Translations under genes and position numbers: made by a program
In this document: positions 26,301 to 38,300 of the stretch, piece after piece
How the letters are laid out: the number at the start of each line of letters is the position of its first letter
How positions within the stretch are numbered: position 1 is the stretch's first letter
Assembly: GCA_017163975.1 (NCBI GenBank)
Contig: JAFFSR010000351.1
Location: forward strand, 372,001-436,000
Source of the DNA: Anastatus disparis
Taxonomy: Eukaryota > Arthropoda > Insecta > Hymenoptera > Eupelmidae
Direction of reading: 5' to 3'
DNA: 64,000 bases
The notes under the pieces: model-generated
The model's input: only the letters and a program-made list of their open reading frames with translations
The model's database searches: none
Told to the model about the DNA's origin: nothing

Positions 26301-26413
26301 AAAATAAAAAAATACGTATACCCTTATTTTTAGGGTAGAATAACATACTCCATTAGCACAGTAATTGGTGACTTGAGTGTATACTGACTGTTCGATTTGA
26401 AATGGAATCAGCC
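22738..26413 (+). mobile_element. Sola-like DNA transposon, nearly complete
   Basis: Terminal inverted repeats of about 0.5 kb (22738-23205 against 25868-26413) begin GGCTGATTCCATTTCAAATC. TTTT lies immediately outside both ends, a possible 4 bp duplication. The right repeat holds an extra block of about 95 bp near 25990-26085. A long (TA)n run (23270-23345) sits between the left repeat and the transposase. The long repeats, the possible 4 bp duplication and the protein motifs suggest Sola, but I could not test the class. Confidence 0.75.
23582..25720 (+). pseudogene. Transposase of the Sola-like element, one in-frame stop
   Basis: The main frame gives 626 residues from the ATG at 23582 to a TAA at 25460-25462. 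The same frame then runs on for 85 more codons to a TAA at 25718-25720, ending in a Lys/Arg-rich tail. The N-terminal region has Cys57-x2-Cys60-His61 (VCKNCHERI), perhaps part of a zinc-binding region. A C/H-rich segment follows near residues 336-345 (CLCVHCENF). The C-terminal core has HVDFAENW (Asp472), IISDGAESQFKN (Asp549) and GHGKGAVDGIG (Asp586). These are ordered acidic motifs like a DDE/DDD transposase fold. Insects commonly carry multi-copy genes with this motif set. The extension past the stop keeps protein character (VGRTAIHA), so the stop looks recent. An upstream exon cannot be excluded. The element class is an inference. Confidence 0.75.
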
Positions 26414-26559
26414 TTTTATAAAGTCATAAATATAAATTTTGTGCACGAAAAATAACATTCTTACGCCATGCATTAAATATGCGACGTTGCCATTCGACGT
26501 ACACGTTCGGAAAAATATCCTTAACGGTGGGTGTACAAATCAATGAAAAAATATAAAAA

Positions 26560-27930
26560 AATTTTTTTTATCGATGCAATGCTTTCTCTATGAGAAAACA
26601 AAAACACAAATGGAAATTAAAGTACAGACAAAATACCAACTTTTTATGAGTCTCAAAATTTTTTAAGTCGTTTTTTCTATTTTTTATACTGTATTGAAAA
26701 TTTTTTAGATTAAAAATTTTTTTAAATATTGTTCAATTACATGTAGTTTTTTTTTCAAATGGAGCGATGTGAAAATTTCCATCAAGAATCAAAAAATCTC
26801 TTCAAAAGTTTTTACTTGGATTTTTTTTTTTGCTAGGATGCTTCTTAAAAGAGTGAGACTCGATTAAATGTCACGCTCTATTGAAAATTATATGAAAAAT
26901 GTCAAAAGATGATAAATCAATTTATTTAAAAAATAAAGTAATGTAAAAAGTATAAACGAAAATCGAAACATCTCTTAATAAACTGAAAGTTTTTACTAAG
27001 GATTTTTTTTGCTTGGATGCTATTTAAAAAAGCTGGACACCATTAAATATTCGGTTCTATTAAAAATTATCCAAGAAATGTTATGGATTAAGGTGATTGT
27101 CCCAGTACATAACTACTTTTAGATTGGTACCCAATACATAGTTACATAAGTTTACGTGTATATGTATTGGGACATGGTACCATTCTTAAGATAGCCATGT
27201 ACTGGGACATTTACCTTAAATAAATTAACGTTTCTATGGTATTCAATCAGGTCTTGCTTTTTTGAATAGCATCCTAGCAAAAAAATCCTTAATAAAAACT
27301 TTCAGTTTTTTAAGAGATTTTTCGATTTTTGTTGATATTTTTTACATTGCTTCATTTTTTAAATAAATTGATTTATCAACTTTTAACATTTTTTATATAA
27401 TTTTCAATGGAACGTAATATTTAATCGTGTCTAACTCTTTTAAAAAGCATCCTAGCAAAAAAAATCTATATAAAAACTTTTAGCTTTTGAAGAAATTTTT
27501 TTATTTTCACTGGAATTTTTCATATCGCTACATTAAAAAAAAAAACTACAAGTAATTGAACAAAATGAAAAAAAAAAATTTTTCGTATTCTAACTTTAAA
27601 CTCACAACTTCTTTTCTTTTTTTCGGCTCTCATACGAAAAAAATCATTATTTACCTCTGGTGTAAAAGCTATTTCTCGCCTTTGGCTCGGGCTGTAAACC
27701 TCTCGTTTCATAAATCCAGCCTTTTCACCCCAGGTTAATAATGTACTATTAATTTTAAAAATTTTGAAAACGGTATAAAAAAATAAAAACGACTTAAAAA
27801 TTTTTTGTGACTCATAAAAAGTTAGTATTTTGTCTATACTTAATTTCCATTTGTATTTTTTGTTCTACAACCAATAGGACGAGAGATATTTTTGTTTAAA
27901 GCATTAACTTTTTCCAAAAATTTTTCTGAA
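26560..27930. mobile_element. Large diverged foldback element
   Basis: The left half (26560-27087) and right half (27220-27930) are inverse copies. They share blocks such as ATGGAAATTAA, CTTTTTATGAGTC and GCATCCTAGCAAAAAAA. A block of about 170 bp (27570-27740) with GC-richer sequence is present only in the right arm. The centre is occupied by a small TTAA MITE. The ends are not sharply defined. Confidence 0.6.
27088..27219. mobile_element. Small TTAA MITE in the centre of the foldback
   Basis: It is 132 bp, begins TTAAGGTGATTGTCCCAGTAC and ends in the inverse before TTAA. Several inner copies of a TGTCCCAGTACAT-like motif face each other. Confidence 0.7.
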
Positions 27931-27976
27931 AACCTTTGCAGGCTACTGTATTAATTATATGTGTCCTTTGGCCGTA

Positions 27977-28104
27977 TTCAGGTGGAATATGAATCGAGAA
28001 TAATGTTTGTCGCTTGAGCTGAAATTGCTGAGGGCGCGCTAAGCGCCCGAGGTAGATTTCTGCTAAGGGACAAACATTGTTCGAGATTTAGATTCCACCT
28101 GAAT
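27977..28104. repeat. Strong stem-loop
   Basis: TTCAGGTGGAAT at the left pairs with its inverse at the right, and AATGTTTGTC pairs with GACAAACATT. The GC-rich apex is GGGCGCGCTAAGCGCCC. It shares the core GTTTGTyGCTT with the stem-loop at 31222-31329. Confidence 0.65.
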
Positions 28105-28335
28105 AAAAAGTGATTTTATGTCCGAAGTAGGCCGTATAAAGAATTATAACTTATTAGTTGAAAATATTAATTTTTTTTCAATACTTTTAAAATTTGATTT
28201 TAGTTCTAATGATTTTTTCTTTTGTTTCTTAGATTGACATTTTGTAATGAGTATAGCTACTGTTGAAGCGCGAGTCATTTTTTTCACTAACCTACGTTCA
28301 ATATGATTGCTATTTGATATATTGAACGAAACATA

Positions 28336-28786
28336 CACTGAAAAAAAAATAAGAAGCTTCTGCTTTGTACCTAAGTAGATGTTGCTTAGTAAACTCAAGT
28401 AATGCAGTTTTACAAATTTATTTAGTTTAATTTGATATGTTTAACAGACATAAACCATAATTTTTATTGTTAAATTAAAAGAAATAATACTAATACAACA
28501 ATTAATAAATTTTTATGTCCAAACTATTTCCAATTTTTAATATTCATTCATATAAAGAATCACAACCTCACTTTGATCGCATCAATTATAAAAACTTTTA
28601 GTTTTAAATAATTTCAATTTGAAATTGATTAATACTTTTCAGATGTCTCTATTATAGTGATATAATGTTAATTTAACTAAAATAGAATTATTATTTATGT
28701 TTTAGCTATTAAAATTAACTAAATAAATTTATAAAAATTTGTTACTTGAGTCTACCAAGCAGCATCTACTTATTTTTTTTTCAGTG
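28336..28786. mobile_element. CACTG-terminus TA element
   Basis: The ends CACTGAAAAAAAAATAAG and its inverse are flanked by TA on both sides (28334-28335 and 28787-28788). The arms pair for about 100 bp (CTGCTT, ACTCAAGTAA, AAATTTATTTAGTT). It belongs with the elements at 37441-43205, 41082-41890 and 55559-56011. Confidence 0.7.
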
Positions 28787-28929
28787 TAGTAGGATTGGTG
28801 ATGCCATATTGATTTCTCCTCAGACATATTAAGTCTCAATATAAATTTAGCATGCTCTATGTCCTCGTAGGCCATATTCGTGTCAGTATGTAAAGAGCAT
28901 TTGGAATTTGAGTTCGGGAAAAACAACAG

Positions 28930-29530
28930 AATTCTGCCGTTCTTAGCCTTTTTATGTATAATTTAGATCTGGTTTATATATAAATTATTATATATAATGT
29001 AATTGATACAAGGTAAACGCTATGTAATACTTCATTTATACATAGTTGTGGAGTAATTAATGTTTTTTTAAGTTAATTACAATATATAAAAAATAGAAAA
29101 GTTTGCAAATAAAAAAATTAAAAATTTGGAAAAATATTAAAAAGAAAAAAATTATATTGTATTCATTGAGAAAAGGTAATATACAAAGTTTTTACTAGTT
29201 TAATTATCGTTTTTATAAATGATCTAAACTTAATAACTTAATTTAGTTACTTTAATTTAAAATTCAAAACTTAATTCAGTTACTTTTTCAACACTCTATG
29301 GAGATATTTGATGAAATCATGCTTCTCTTTTGACAATATTTTTGTACCTGTTCAGAGTAAATAAGTATATGTTTTTTTTAATTCTGTTTAAGCTATAATT
29401 AAAATAATAATCCAAAAATCTAAGTAAAAAGTTAAGCTTTGTTTCATATATATTGAATCTTATGATCTTTCGACACATATAGCATGCAGCTTAATGAAAA
29501 GCAAAAGAACTTCAAAACCAGCGCAAATAT
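28930..29530. other. Anonymous AT-rich sequence
   Basis: No gene or transposon end is recognised. Confidence 0.4.
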
Positions 29531-29538
29531 ATATATAA

Positions 29539-29603
<65 letters not shown>

Positions 29604-29621
29604 TATATATATATATATATA
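29530..29621. repeat. (TA)n microsatellite
   Basis: A nearly continuous TA run, broken by a few extra A residues. Confidence 0.9.
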
Positions 29622-29763
29622 CGCGTGTGTGAGTTTGTGCTTGCGCTTCTGGTTAATAAATAGGGAACGACCGAACATGGGTCGTGGGAGCCTCAATATA
29701 TATAAAACGTCCCACTTGCCTGCGCGTGTATATAATACGCATATGGCGTATATATATACACAT

Positions 29764-29805
29764 CGAGTTTCGAAGTCAGACTCATGGCGAGAGCCTGCCC
29801 GCTCC

Positions 29806-29866
<61 letters not shown>

Positions 29867-29907
29867 GAGCGGACAGGCTCTCGCCATGAGTCTGACTTCG
29901 AAACTCG
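29764..29907. repeat. Long hairpin with (TA)n loop
   Basis: Two 44 bp arms (29764-29807 and 29864-29907) are inverse copies with a single mismatch. Both contain TCAGACTCATGGCGAGAGCC or its inverse. The loop is a pure TA run of about 56 bp. Confidence 0.85.
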
Positions 29908-30149
29908 AACGTGGAAATATTACAAATGTGCCGTGACGCTCTTTCTCTGTTCAAAAAGTTTTGTTGGGCGTGACGGAGTTCCCTTTCTCAGAAGGTTTCT
30001 TCTTTCCCCTTCACTCTTCTTGTATGTTGCCGCCACTCATATACCTTTATACTAATTCTCAAAGATGCTACATGTCTCGTTCGCGCGCGTACATACACAT
30101 ATATAAGCGTAGGAATGTAAAAATTGCACGGTTAATATTTTGATTTTTA

Positions 30150-31221
30150 TTTTATTTAAAATTTTGTTTTTGTTTTTAAAAAAATTAAAAAGAATCGGAC
30201 GCATCATCAACTGTAACGAGAACAACCTTTAAAAGTATATCAAGAAAAGAGGCAGTTGGGTCTGTATTGCAATGTGCAACTCGTTGCGCGAGATCTCGTA
30301 TACTAGGTGTTAATGGATTTTAAGCTCAGACTAAATAATGTTACCTTAGCTGTGCGTGTGAATTTTTTGATATATGATCTTGAGATTATCACTTTTGTTA
30401 AGCTGCTTTGCATGAAGCTTTAAAGTAAGACTGAAGATAAAAACTTTTTTTGCAATTGAATCATCTGGTATATTAAGAATTCGTTTTTTAATTACATTGA
30501 AGGTTATCTTTCAAAAGGAATAAAGTATTTGGAAATACTATGAGTATATATTTTAAAATTTCATACGGCTTAGCAAGCAATAAAAATCTTAAAACTCATA
30601 TCAAGTATACAAAGACTAAAACGAAAGCATATGGTGTATAGATTTGTCGGATTGGGGAGGTGACGAAGCATTCACGTAGAAAACAACAACAAGCATATTG
30701 TATAAATGGATGACCGTATATAGATCGTGAGTAGTGTAAAAAAAGTTGAAGTGTATCGAAAGCGCATATCGACGAAATACCTATAAAAATACAATTGTAT
30801 TAAAAGAAAAGAAAAAAAATAGGATTAATAAAATGATTATATATATATATGAATTTTTATTTCATTCTTTTCAATATAAAATATTTCTAGAGATAAAAAA
30901 TTTATTTTCATAAATGGTAACTGGATAATTCTCATGAATTTACAATATGTAGATAAAATTTTAAAAATTATTATTATAACCATTTTTATTTCATCGATAT
31001 CTATGTCAGTGCAAATCATATAAAAAAAGTTTACATATAAAATAAAATATAAAAAGACAAAAATAGTTGTCTTTATGGTTTTAAATTTCAAATGAACATT
31101 ATAAATAATTTTTAAAAATTATATAACCAAAGTCTTTAGAAATTTATTATAATTATCGGCGCTGGTAAAGATCGCAATATCAGACTGTATATGGATGACC
31201 GAAAACTATATATTATATCAA
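30150..31221. other. Anonymous sequence
   Basis: I see no gene, no clear inverted repeat and no tandem array. Confidence 0.4.
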
Positions 31222-31329
31222 GGAGACTTATTGGCGAGACCAATGTTTGTTGCTTAGATAGTAGTCGGTTCAGAGGGCGAGATTGACTACTATCTAAGCA
31301 GGGAACAATAGACTCGCCGATGAATCTCC
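31222..31329. repeat. Stem-loop abutting a TTAA MITE
   Basis: The perfect inner stem GCTTAGATAGTAGTC pairs with its inverse, and the outer pairing is GGAGA with TCTCC. Its right end directly touches the TTAA of the next element. Confidence 0.6.
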
Positions 31330-31556
31330 TTAACCCCTTAACTGGTAAGGCTTTTATAACTTTTCGTGCCAAAACTGGTAGCCACAAATACTATGTTTGA
31401 GTGTATGAAAATATTGTTTTTAGAGGATCTTAGGCACGCTGATTCCATCTCCATCATTATTTTTACAATAAAAAATATATGCATATATGATACATAGCCA
31501 GTTTTGGCTCGACTTTGTTTTGTGCATATGTGTTACATAGCCAGTTAAGGAGTTAA
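31330..31556. mobile_element. TTAA MITE with CCTTAACTGG ends
   Basis: The left end TTAACCCCTTAACTGG and the inverse of the right end, TTAACTCCTTAACTGG, differ at one base. TTAA closes both sides. Interior copies of the phrase CCAGTTTTGGC face the opposite way to the phrase CCAAAACTGG. Confidence 0.65.
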
Positions 31557-31967
31557 TGCACCTAAGGTGCATAGATGACTCTATGTCAACGAAAGTCGTA
31601 TTAGGAGTTACATTAATATAAATTTAATTTTTTTATTATGTTTAAAAATACGTAAGTATTATTTTTTAATCTATAGTTTTTTTTATTATAAAATAGCGTT
31701 GCATTGAATTTTACCGCTTGCAGCTCTTGAATAGGTGGAGCCTATAACTGCTTCAGCTGTTCACTTGCTTGGCTGAAGCGTTAGCCGTATCCTCACTCTT
31801 CTCTTTCAGAAAAGGAAAGTGATTATTATCTTTTTCTCTCTCTACCGCTACAGGTCTGCAATTGGCTAGGCTGAAGCCTTCACTGCACCACTCTCATTCT
31901 GTTTCTATTGAATTTGTATTATTCATTTTAACTTATATAGACTTTTTGTCTCGAAGCTAACTCTCAG

Positions 31968-33294
31968 AGGGGCTATTCAATTGGCTATACGTATGTACGT
32001 ATCGCGCCGTACGTACGTACGAACGGACGTAAGTTGGTAGCCCTACAAAGACGAGTTCGCGCGCACAAGGAACGGCTGCTCCAACAATCCAAACCTTAAG
32101 TCTACGTTTTCATGTAAATAAAACTATGCCCAAATGATTTTTACTGCGCGTAGTGTTATTTTAAAGATAGGCATTATTATTATTATAATTATTAATATTA
32201 TTATAATTATTAATATTATTATTATTATCATAATAATTATTAGCAGTTATTCGCATTTATACAAATTATTAAATTTTTTATACGTATCTAAAATTTTTGT
32301 CATAGTAATAATTAATTTAAATAATTGCTTAATTATAAATTAATTATTTAAATAATTTAAGTAATAACTTTTTAAAAAATTTTTAATGTTTCAAAAGTTG
32401 ACACAACAAATAAGTTATTTTAATTATCTTTGCCATATTATATTTTTGAATAAAAAGATTAAAATTGATTAACAAAAAAAAATTATTGTATAAATAAGAA
32501 TTAAACATTATTTAAAAATTTTTATTTTTTAGAATATAAGATCAGAAGTTAGAATATAATATTACGGATGTTTACAATATAAGATAGCGAAATGTTAAAA
32601 ATATATTTTTTACTATGTTGAATTGATTGAATATTGTAGAAACATATAAATATAATAAATAATTGAAAGAATATGTTATTTTATTTTTTACTTAAAAAAA
32701 ATTTGATTATTTTTTAATACATAAGTATATTTTATTTTATTTTGATCGAATTTGCACATCATTTCATCTCTGATTTATGTTAATAAATTTTCATTTTTTA
32801 ATCAAAGTTTGAATATCAAAAAGATAATTAGAATAACTTATTTAATGTGTTAACTTTTAAAACACTCAAAATTTATTTAAAAAGATTCTTAAAATACAAT
32901 AAATTTTTAATAATAATATTCTTATCATTATTATTATTTTAAGTATTTAATTAATTGATTATAATAATAATAATAATATAATATATTAAAACTTGAATAA
33001 TATATTAAAATGTATTTTTAACGCAAACAAAAAAGACATTTTGAATATTATTTATATAAAGTATTTATAAACTAATAATAATAATAATAATGCCTATCTT
33101 TAAAATAACACTACGCGCAGTAAAAATCATTTGGGCATAGTTTTATTTACATGAAAACGTAGACAAGGTTTGGATTGTTGGAGCAGCCGTTCCTTGCGCG
33201 CGCGAACTCGTCTTTGTAGGGCTACCAACTTACGTCCGTTCGTACGTACGTACGGCGCGATACGTACATACGTATAGCCAATTGAATAGCCCCT
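31968..33294. mobile_element. Foldback element with conserved arms and ACGT repeats
   Basis: The inverted arms of about 205 bp (31968-32175 against 33088-33294) differ at only a few positions. They start AGGGGCTATTCAATTGGC. Each arm holds a TACGTACGTACG tract and a GTTCGCGCGC block. CAG lies on both sides (31965-31967 and 33295-33297), a possible 3 bp duplication. The centre is almost pure A+T with ATT/ATA repeats. There is no coding frame. Confidence 0.8.
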
Positions 33295-33297
33295 CAG

Positions 33298-34511
33298 TTA
33301 TATTGAAGACTACTAAGACATATAACGCTTTAAAGAGCCTAGTAGGATGCATTATACGGCTCTGTGAGATCTAAATAATCACCAATATAAACCGTCACAT
33401 ATAAGATGTTTATATGATATGATCGTGCTCCGAAGATATTAATCCGAATACAACCTTCTATGACATAAATTAATTTATGCGTGAACGTAAATGCATCGCT
33501 GGAAAAACGTATACAGATTTTGCACACAGAGTTATTATAGATAGAGTAAGCAAGGCAAGGGGCTTGTAAAAGTGAAAATGTCTCATCGATAAAAAGAGAA
33601 AGATGAGTGGGTCCCATAGTTATTATAGATATGTTTACACACATGCGCGTCTGGTGTTGAAAGGCAGAAACAGAGAAGGTCTTCTTATCTTTGTTTTGTT
33701 TCTAATGATGGGACATCATTTTCGTGGACTCGCCCACTTTGTCGATAATAACTATATGGTTTTGTACCAATAAGCCTTTAAAACTTTTGTCTCAAAAATC
33801 TGTTAAATTTTTAATTTTTAATTTTTTTTTTAATAACTGAGCATAAAATTTGATAAATTACGTTTTAAAATATCAGCTCTAGGAATGAGAACATCGACCC
33901 ACGCTACCGCTAAGATTCTTTTGCTGCTTTTTTATTTTTTTTAAATTTATTATATACGAAAGTGTATTCGACAATCATCAATTATAGCTTTACTCTTGTC
34001 AACGTCAAACAGTTAACGATGGAAACTTTGCGTCTTGCGCTGCTCCATCGTACTTTGAAATATGTATTTCTTCGGTTATATAGGGTCAGATTTTTTTTCG
34101 AAAGTCCTAAAACGCTTGCGGCCTCAAAGTTTTGGCAATGAAAAAAAAAATAATAGTTCCTCCTCCTTTACTGATCTATAATGTAAGCAATCCATAAATT
34201 TAACCTTTTTATTTCTTATAATTCATATAATATAGATATGTTTATATTCATCACGTAGCACGGTATAATAAAAAAAATCTGTTGTTATTTGATAAGCGTG
34301 TTATAATATAACGGTTTCTTTGCTTAAATTAAAATTTTTATCCAATAAAAGTTTTATTTATTTTTCACTGGGTCAACTTCATAGATCTAATAAATTCCTG
34401 GAGTCTATTTTTTTCTTTTTATTTCTTTTTCTTTCTCTTTATGAATGTTTACTTCTTTAAAAAAGTTAAAGGAACTCGGTAGGATTTGCGCACACGAAAA
34501 AAAAGAAATAT
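33298..34511. other. Mostly unique sequence
   Basis: No recognisable gene. Short open frames on the minus strand near 33339-33644 have no known motif and are probably chance. Confidence 0.4.
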
Positions 34512-34829
34512 AGGCTGTGTTCCACCTGCCGTTCGTAAATGCGCTCTGTAAGTTGCGCAGTCGTCTGAGCAGACGTTGATAGAAAACGATGTATCACTGT
34601 TTTTTTTTGTTAGTACAATTGTTTGAATACGAAAAGCACAAGATTTCTGACTAAAATGAAATTCAACCAAGAAAAATCTTGTTGAAATACGTCGGGCCAA
34701 TTTTATCGTTTGCTTTTCAAGTATTTGTACCAACAAAAAAAACCATAATATATCGTTTTCTACCAACGTCTGCTCAGACGATTGCGCAACTTACAGAGCG
34801 CATTTACGAACGGCAGGTGGAATACAGCC
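34512..34829. mobile_element. Foldback element with GGCTGT ends
   Basis: The left arm starts GGCTGTGTTCCACCTGCCG, and the right arm ends with the inverse (one mismatch near the end). The arms extend about 100 bp and include GTCTGCTCAGACG. No clear target duplication is seen. Confidence 0.65.
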
Positions 34830-35240
34830 AAAAAGAGAAAAGAGAGAGAAAGAGAACGAGTCAGTCTTGAGGCTTGCCCGACGGTCAGAACGTAAAGTAG
34901 TCTATTAATGATCTTTACGGTCACTACGAGCTTTTTCTTCTTTCGTCAAGCAATGAATAAAAGTGACTTTGAAGGAGGCCGCAGATAAAAAGAGGAAGAT
35001 CAAACGCGTGATGTCAAATAATCGAAAGAAAAGAAAGAGTAAAATAAGAAAAAAATGGAGGTAAAAGCTTGACGCTAGCTTGATATTTAACGACGTCATT
35101 AATCAAACAATCTTTCTTACTTACGGCCACAGTTTCCGACTAAATTAGGAGATATAATAAAAATATCAGTAAAGACTAACATAATCGGTATGAATAGGCC
35201 TGTGTTAATGATTACAGTGTTTTTAGCTAATTGTTAAAGC
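34830..35240. other. Unique sequence
   Basis: A purine-rich stretch near 34830-34860 and no recognisable gene. Confidence 0.4.
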
Positions 35241-36317
35241 GCCCCGAGTAACCTTTTTATTACGGCAACCAACTTCTCTCAGTTGGGCCACCTTCGGCTG
35301 CCGAAGTCGGGCCACCGAATGGGTGAGGCGTGGTGGCGAGCGTGGTCCTATGATGGCTAGCCGAAAATCGTGTAGATTTTGTCATAATATCGATGTGTAT
35401 CTTACATAACCTCGAAATATTCTTTATTGTATTTTCATGCTATGGTAAAACTTTTTTTTAATTGAAAATTAAAAATGAGTGATTGAATTAATAAAAATGA
35501 TTTTCTTTGTACTCGACCTGAACTCGTTAAAAATTGATTCCGAAATTCCGCCCGCATACACGGACAAATACAACCTAAATTGATAAAAACATAATAAAAA
35601 ACTGATTATTCTCGTGGAAATGAGAACTAATTACCACAGATAATATAATTGATAAACTAATTAGTTATTCGAGTAACTCAAGTTCTTCATATTTTGTCGA
35701 GTAATTTATATTTTCTTGACTACTCGAGTAATTCATATTTTTTCGAGTACTCAAGTGAATTGAGAAATTCATATTTTTTTCAAGTACTCGAGTAATTCGA
35801 GTAATTCATTTTTTTTTCGAGTACATGGAACGAAAACTCGAATACGCCTTCAAGTGTGAGTACTCGATTGTCGAGTACTCGCGAGTAATTTTTTCTTCAA
35901 GTTCGAGTTAGGTACCCGACAAAAATATGAACTCGAATAACTAGTGTTACTCGAATAATTCGAATCACTTGAATAACTCGAGTTACTCGAATAACTCGAA
36001 TATCTCAAGTTACTTAAATTTTTTTACTAATGAAAACTATTTTAAAAAGTAGACAGTTGCTTGAACAATCAATCAATCTGTTACCATCGGAAATCAGCTG
36101 TTTTTTTTATATAAATAATTGTACATAAATTACGTTCAATTCTATGATTTTATAAGCTAGATTCGGCTGCCCTCCTAGGGCCCCGTTTCGCCGCCACGCC
36201 TCACGCCGATGTGGTGCCACTGTGGCGATAATTCGGTAAGAGTTTCGGTGCTACTGAGGGTGATTCGGCACCGACTTCGGGCCCTCTGCACACCGAAGTA
36301 AAAAGGTTACTCGGGGC
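35241..36317. mobile_element. GC-ended element with internal CGAGTAA minisatellite
   Basis: The ends GCCCCGAGTAACCTTTTTA and its inverse are followed inward by GC-rich, CGG- and GGCC-containing segments on both sides. The middle (35655-36015) is a degenerate minisatellite of CTCGAGTAA and CGAGTAATTCAT units, in both orientations, that repeats the CGAGTAAC phrase of the termini. No coding frame is seen. Confidence 0.7.
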
Positions 36318-36776
36318 ACACTAGATTTAGATGCATTTTTTTTGCATTGAATTTATTATTTTTATAAATGGTTATAGTGATTTTTTGTAATAATAAATTT
36401 TTATAGCTGGGTAATAGCAATACTTATTGCGTTTTGAAGTGAAACATAGATGCAAAATTTTTTATTTAACATAAATTAAAATTACAACATACTATTTTTA
36501 AATTGAAATTGTAATTTATTACAATATTATATTGATTTAAGAGCAAGAAGCTCTCCCTCTTCTAATCATATTTCCATTCCAAGATTATGAGTAAATGGTG
36601 CGTTTAATCAAGTTTTTCGCTGCAATAAGAAAATTTGTAAGATTAAACTCGAGTGCGGACAACTCAAGAAATCCACCAAAATACTATACATAAAAAGCTA
36701 TGAAGAAACTTTCAATGTATAGTATTTTGAGGTTAAATTTGTCGAGCTTGTTATCTAATTCCCATGAATGATTGTG
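36318..36776. other. Anonymous AT-rich sequence with a small hairpin
   Basis: A short stem (CAAAATACTATACAT with its inverse) lies at about 36677-36732. Nothing else is recognised. Confidence 0.4.
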
Positions 36777-37103
36777 TTAAGGGGATGCATCAGTCCTGTT
36801 TTACCATTTTTTAAAACAATTTTCGTTACTATGCGATATAGATATACAATATAACTGGTTGCAACGTTTCTCTTGTTCTCATGCATAGCAACAAACATGG
36901 CGATGTAAACAAATAAATATAAATTTATTAATTTTTATTTAGCACGAATAAAGCTTTTTGATGAGTTCAGGGACCAAAATAGTTGTCTGCTCTTTATTTT
37001 TCAAAATGAAAACTATTCCCAAACAGAAAATCCTATGTGATTACCCATTTCAGAGAAAAGTTGTTTTTAAAAATGGTAAAACAGGACTGATGCATCCCCT
37101 TAA
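36777..37103. mobile_element. TTAA MITE
   Basis: It begins TTAAGGGGATGCATCAGTCC and ends with the exact inverse before TTAA at 37100-37103. The terminal repeats are about 45 bp long with a few differences, and there is no transposase. Confidence 0.8.
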
Positions 37104-37659
37104 TGTACTCTCTCAATATAATTCAGTGAAATTCCAATGAAGTCCAGTGAAATTTTCTCTATATGGCTGAGAGAAAATCGCTTCACTAGAGTTTAGTGAA
37201 ATTTTGCTAAATAAAATAGTAAAATATTCACTATTTGAATTTCAGTGAATTTATTACAGGATAAAAGAGTTCTTGACAAAAGGACAACTAGTTTTTTCTT
37301 TTTAAGTAAAATACAATATTTTAATACTTATTTAAAGTATTGATCATTATAATAATTTAAGGTTCATTTATATGTAATAAAATAGCACAAAATTTTTTAT
37401 TTAAACGTTATTTAAATTTAAAAAAATAGTGAAATATATACACTGAAAAAAAAATTTGATAGAATGAAAGAAAATTTCTTTGTTTCAAAGAAATGGTGTG
37501 TTTCAATAGTGCCAAACACACGATTTCTTTAAAACAAAGAAGTGAATTTTTTAAAATTAAAAACATATTTCTTAGATGTAAAAAACGAAATATTTAATTT
37601 AAAAAATCTAAATTTTTAATTAGAAAAAACATTTCTTTAAATCTAAAATAATTTGTTTA

Positions 37660-38300
37660 TAATTCTGTCGGGTACAAACAAATTGATGTTGTTTTTAATA
37701 AATATGTGTTTGTTTGTAAGAAATATTTATTCCTTTAAAAAAAACATTTATTTCAGAACAAAAATATTTTTTCGAATCTAAGACTCATTTCTTTAAAAAT
37801 CTGTCGGAAAGAAACAAATAGTTGTTTCTTTTTAATAAATACTTGTTTGTTTGTAACAAATATTTGTTTACTTACAAAAAACATTTACTTAAAAGAAACA
37901 TATATTTTTTTTAAATAAGACTCATTTTTTCAAAAATCTGTCGGAAAGAAACAAACAGATGTTTCTTTTTAATAAATACTTGTTTGCTTGTAAGAAATAT
38001 TTTTTTACTTTGAAAAATTATTTACTTAAAAGAAATATATATTTTTAAAAAAAAGACTCATTTCTTAAAAAATCTGTAGGAAAGAAACAAATAGATAATT
38101 ATTTTTAATAAATATGTGTTTATTTGTAAGAAATATTTTTTCTTTGAATAACTCATTTACTCAAAAGAAATAAATATTTCTTTGTAATTCACAAATTTTT
38201 TTTTCAATTGTTTATAAGAAACACACAAATGTTTGTTTTTAATAAATATATTTTTGTTTCAAAAAAATATTTATTTGAAACTATAATAAATTTTTCAAAA
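37660..38300 (+). repeat. Tandem array, about 135 bp unit
   Basis: About five diverged units contain AATCTGTCGGAAAGAAACAA and TTTTTAATAAATA. The CTGTCGG phrase recurs at about 37666, 37800, 37938 and 38071. Confidence 0.75.

Noticed and set aside
29460..29954. Long open frames rich in Tyr-Ile repeats on both strands near the TA tracts
   Set aside because: They are translations of (TA)n microsatellites, not genes.
33339..33644. 101-codon minus-strand frame
   Set aside because: No domain or signal recognised, and the composition is typical of chance frames here.
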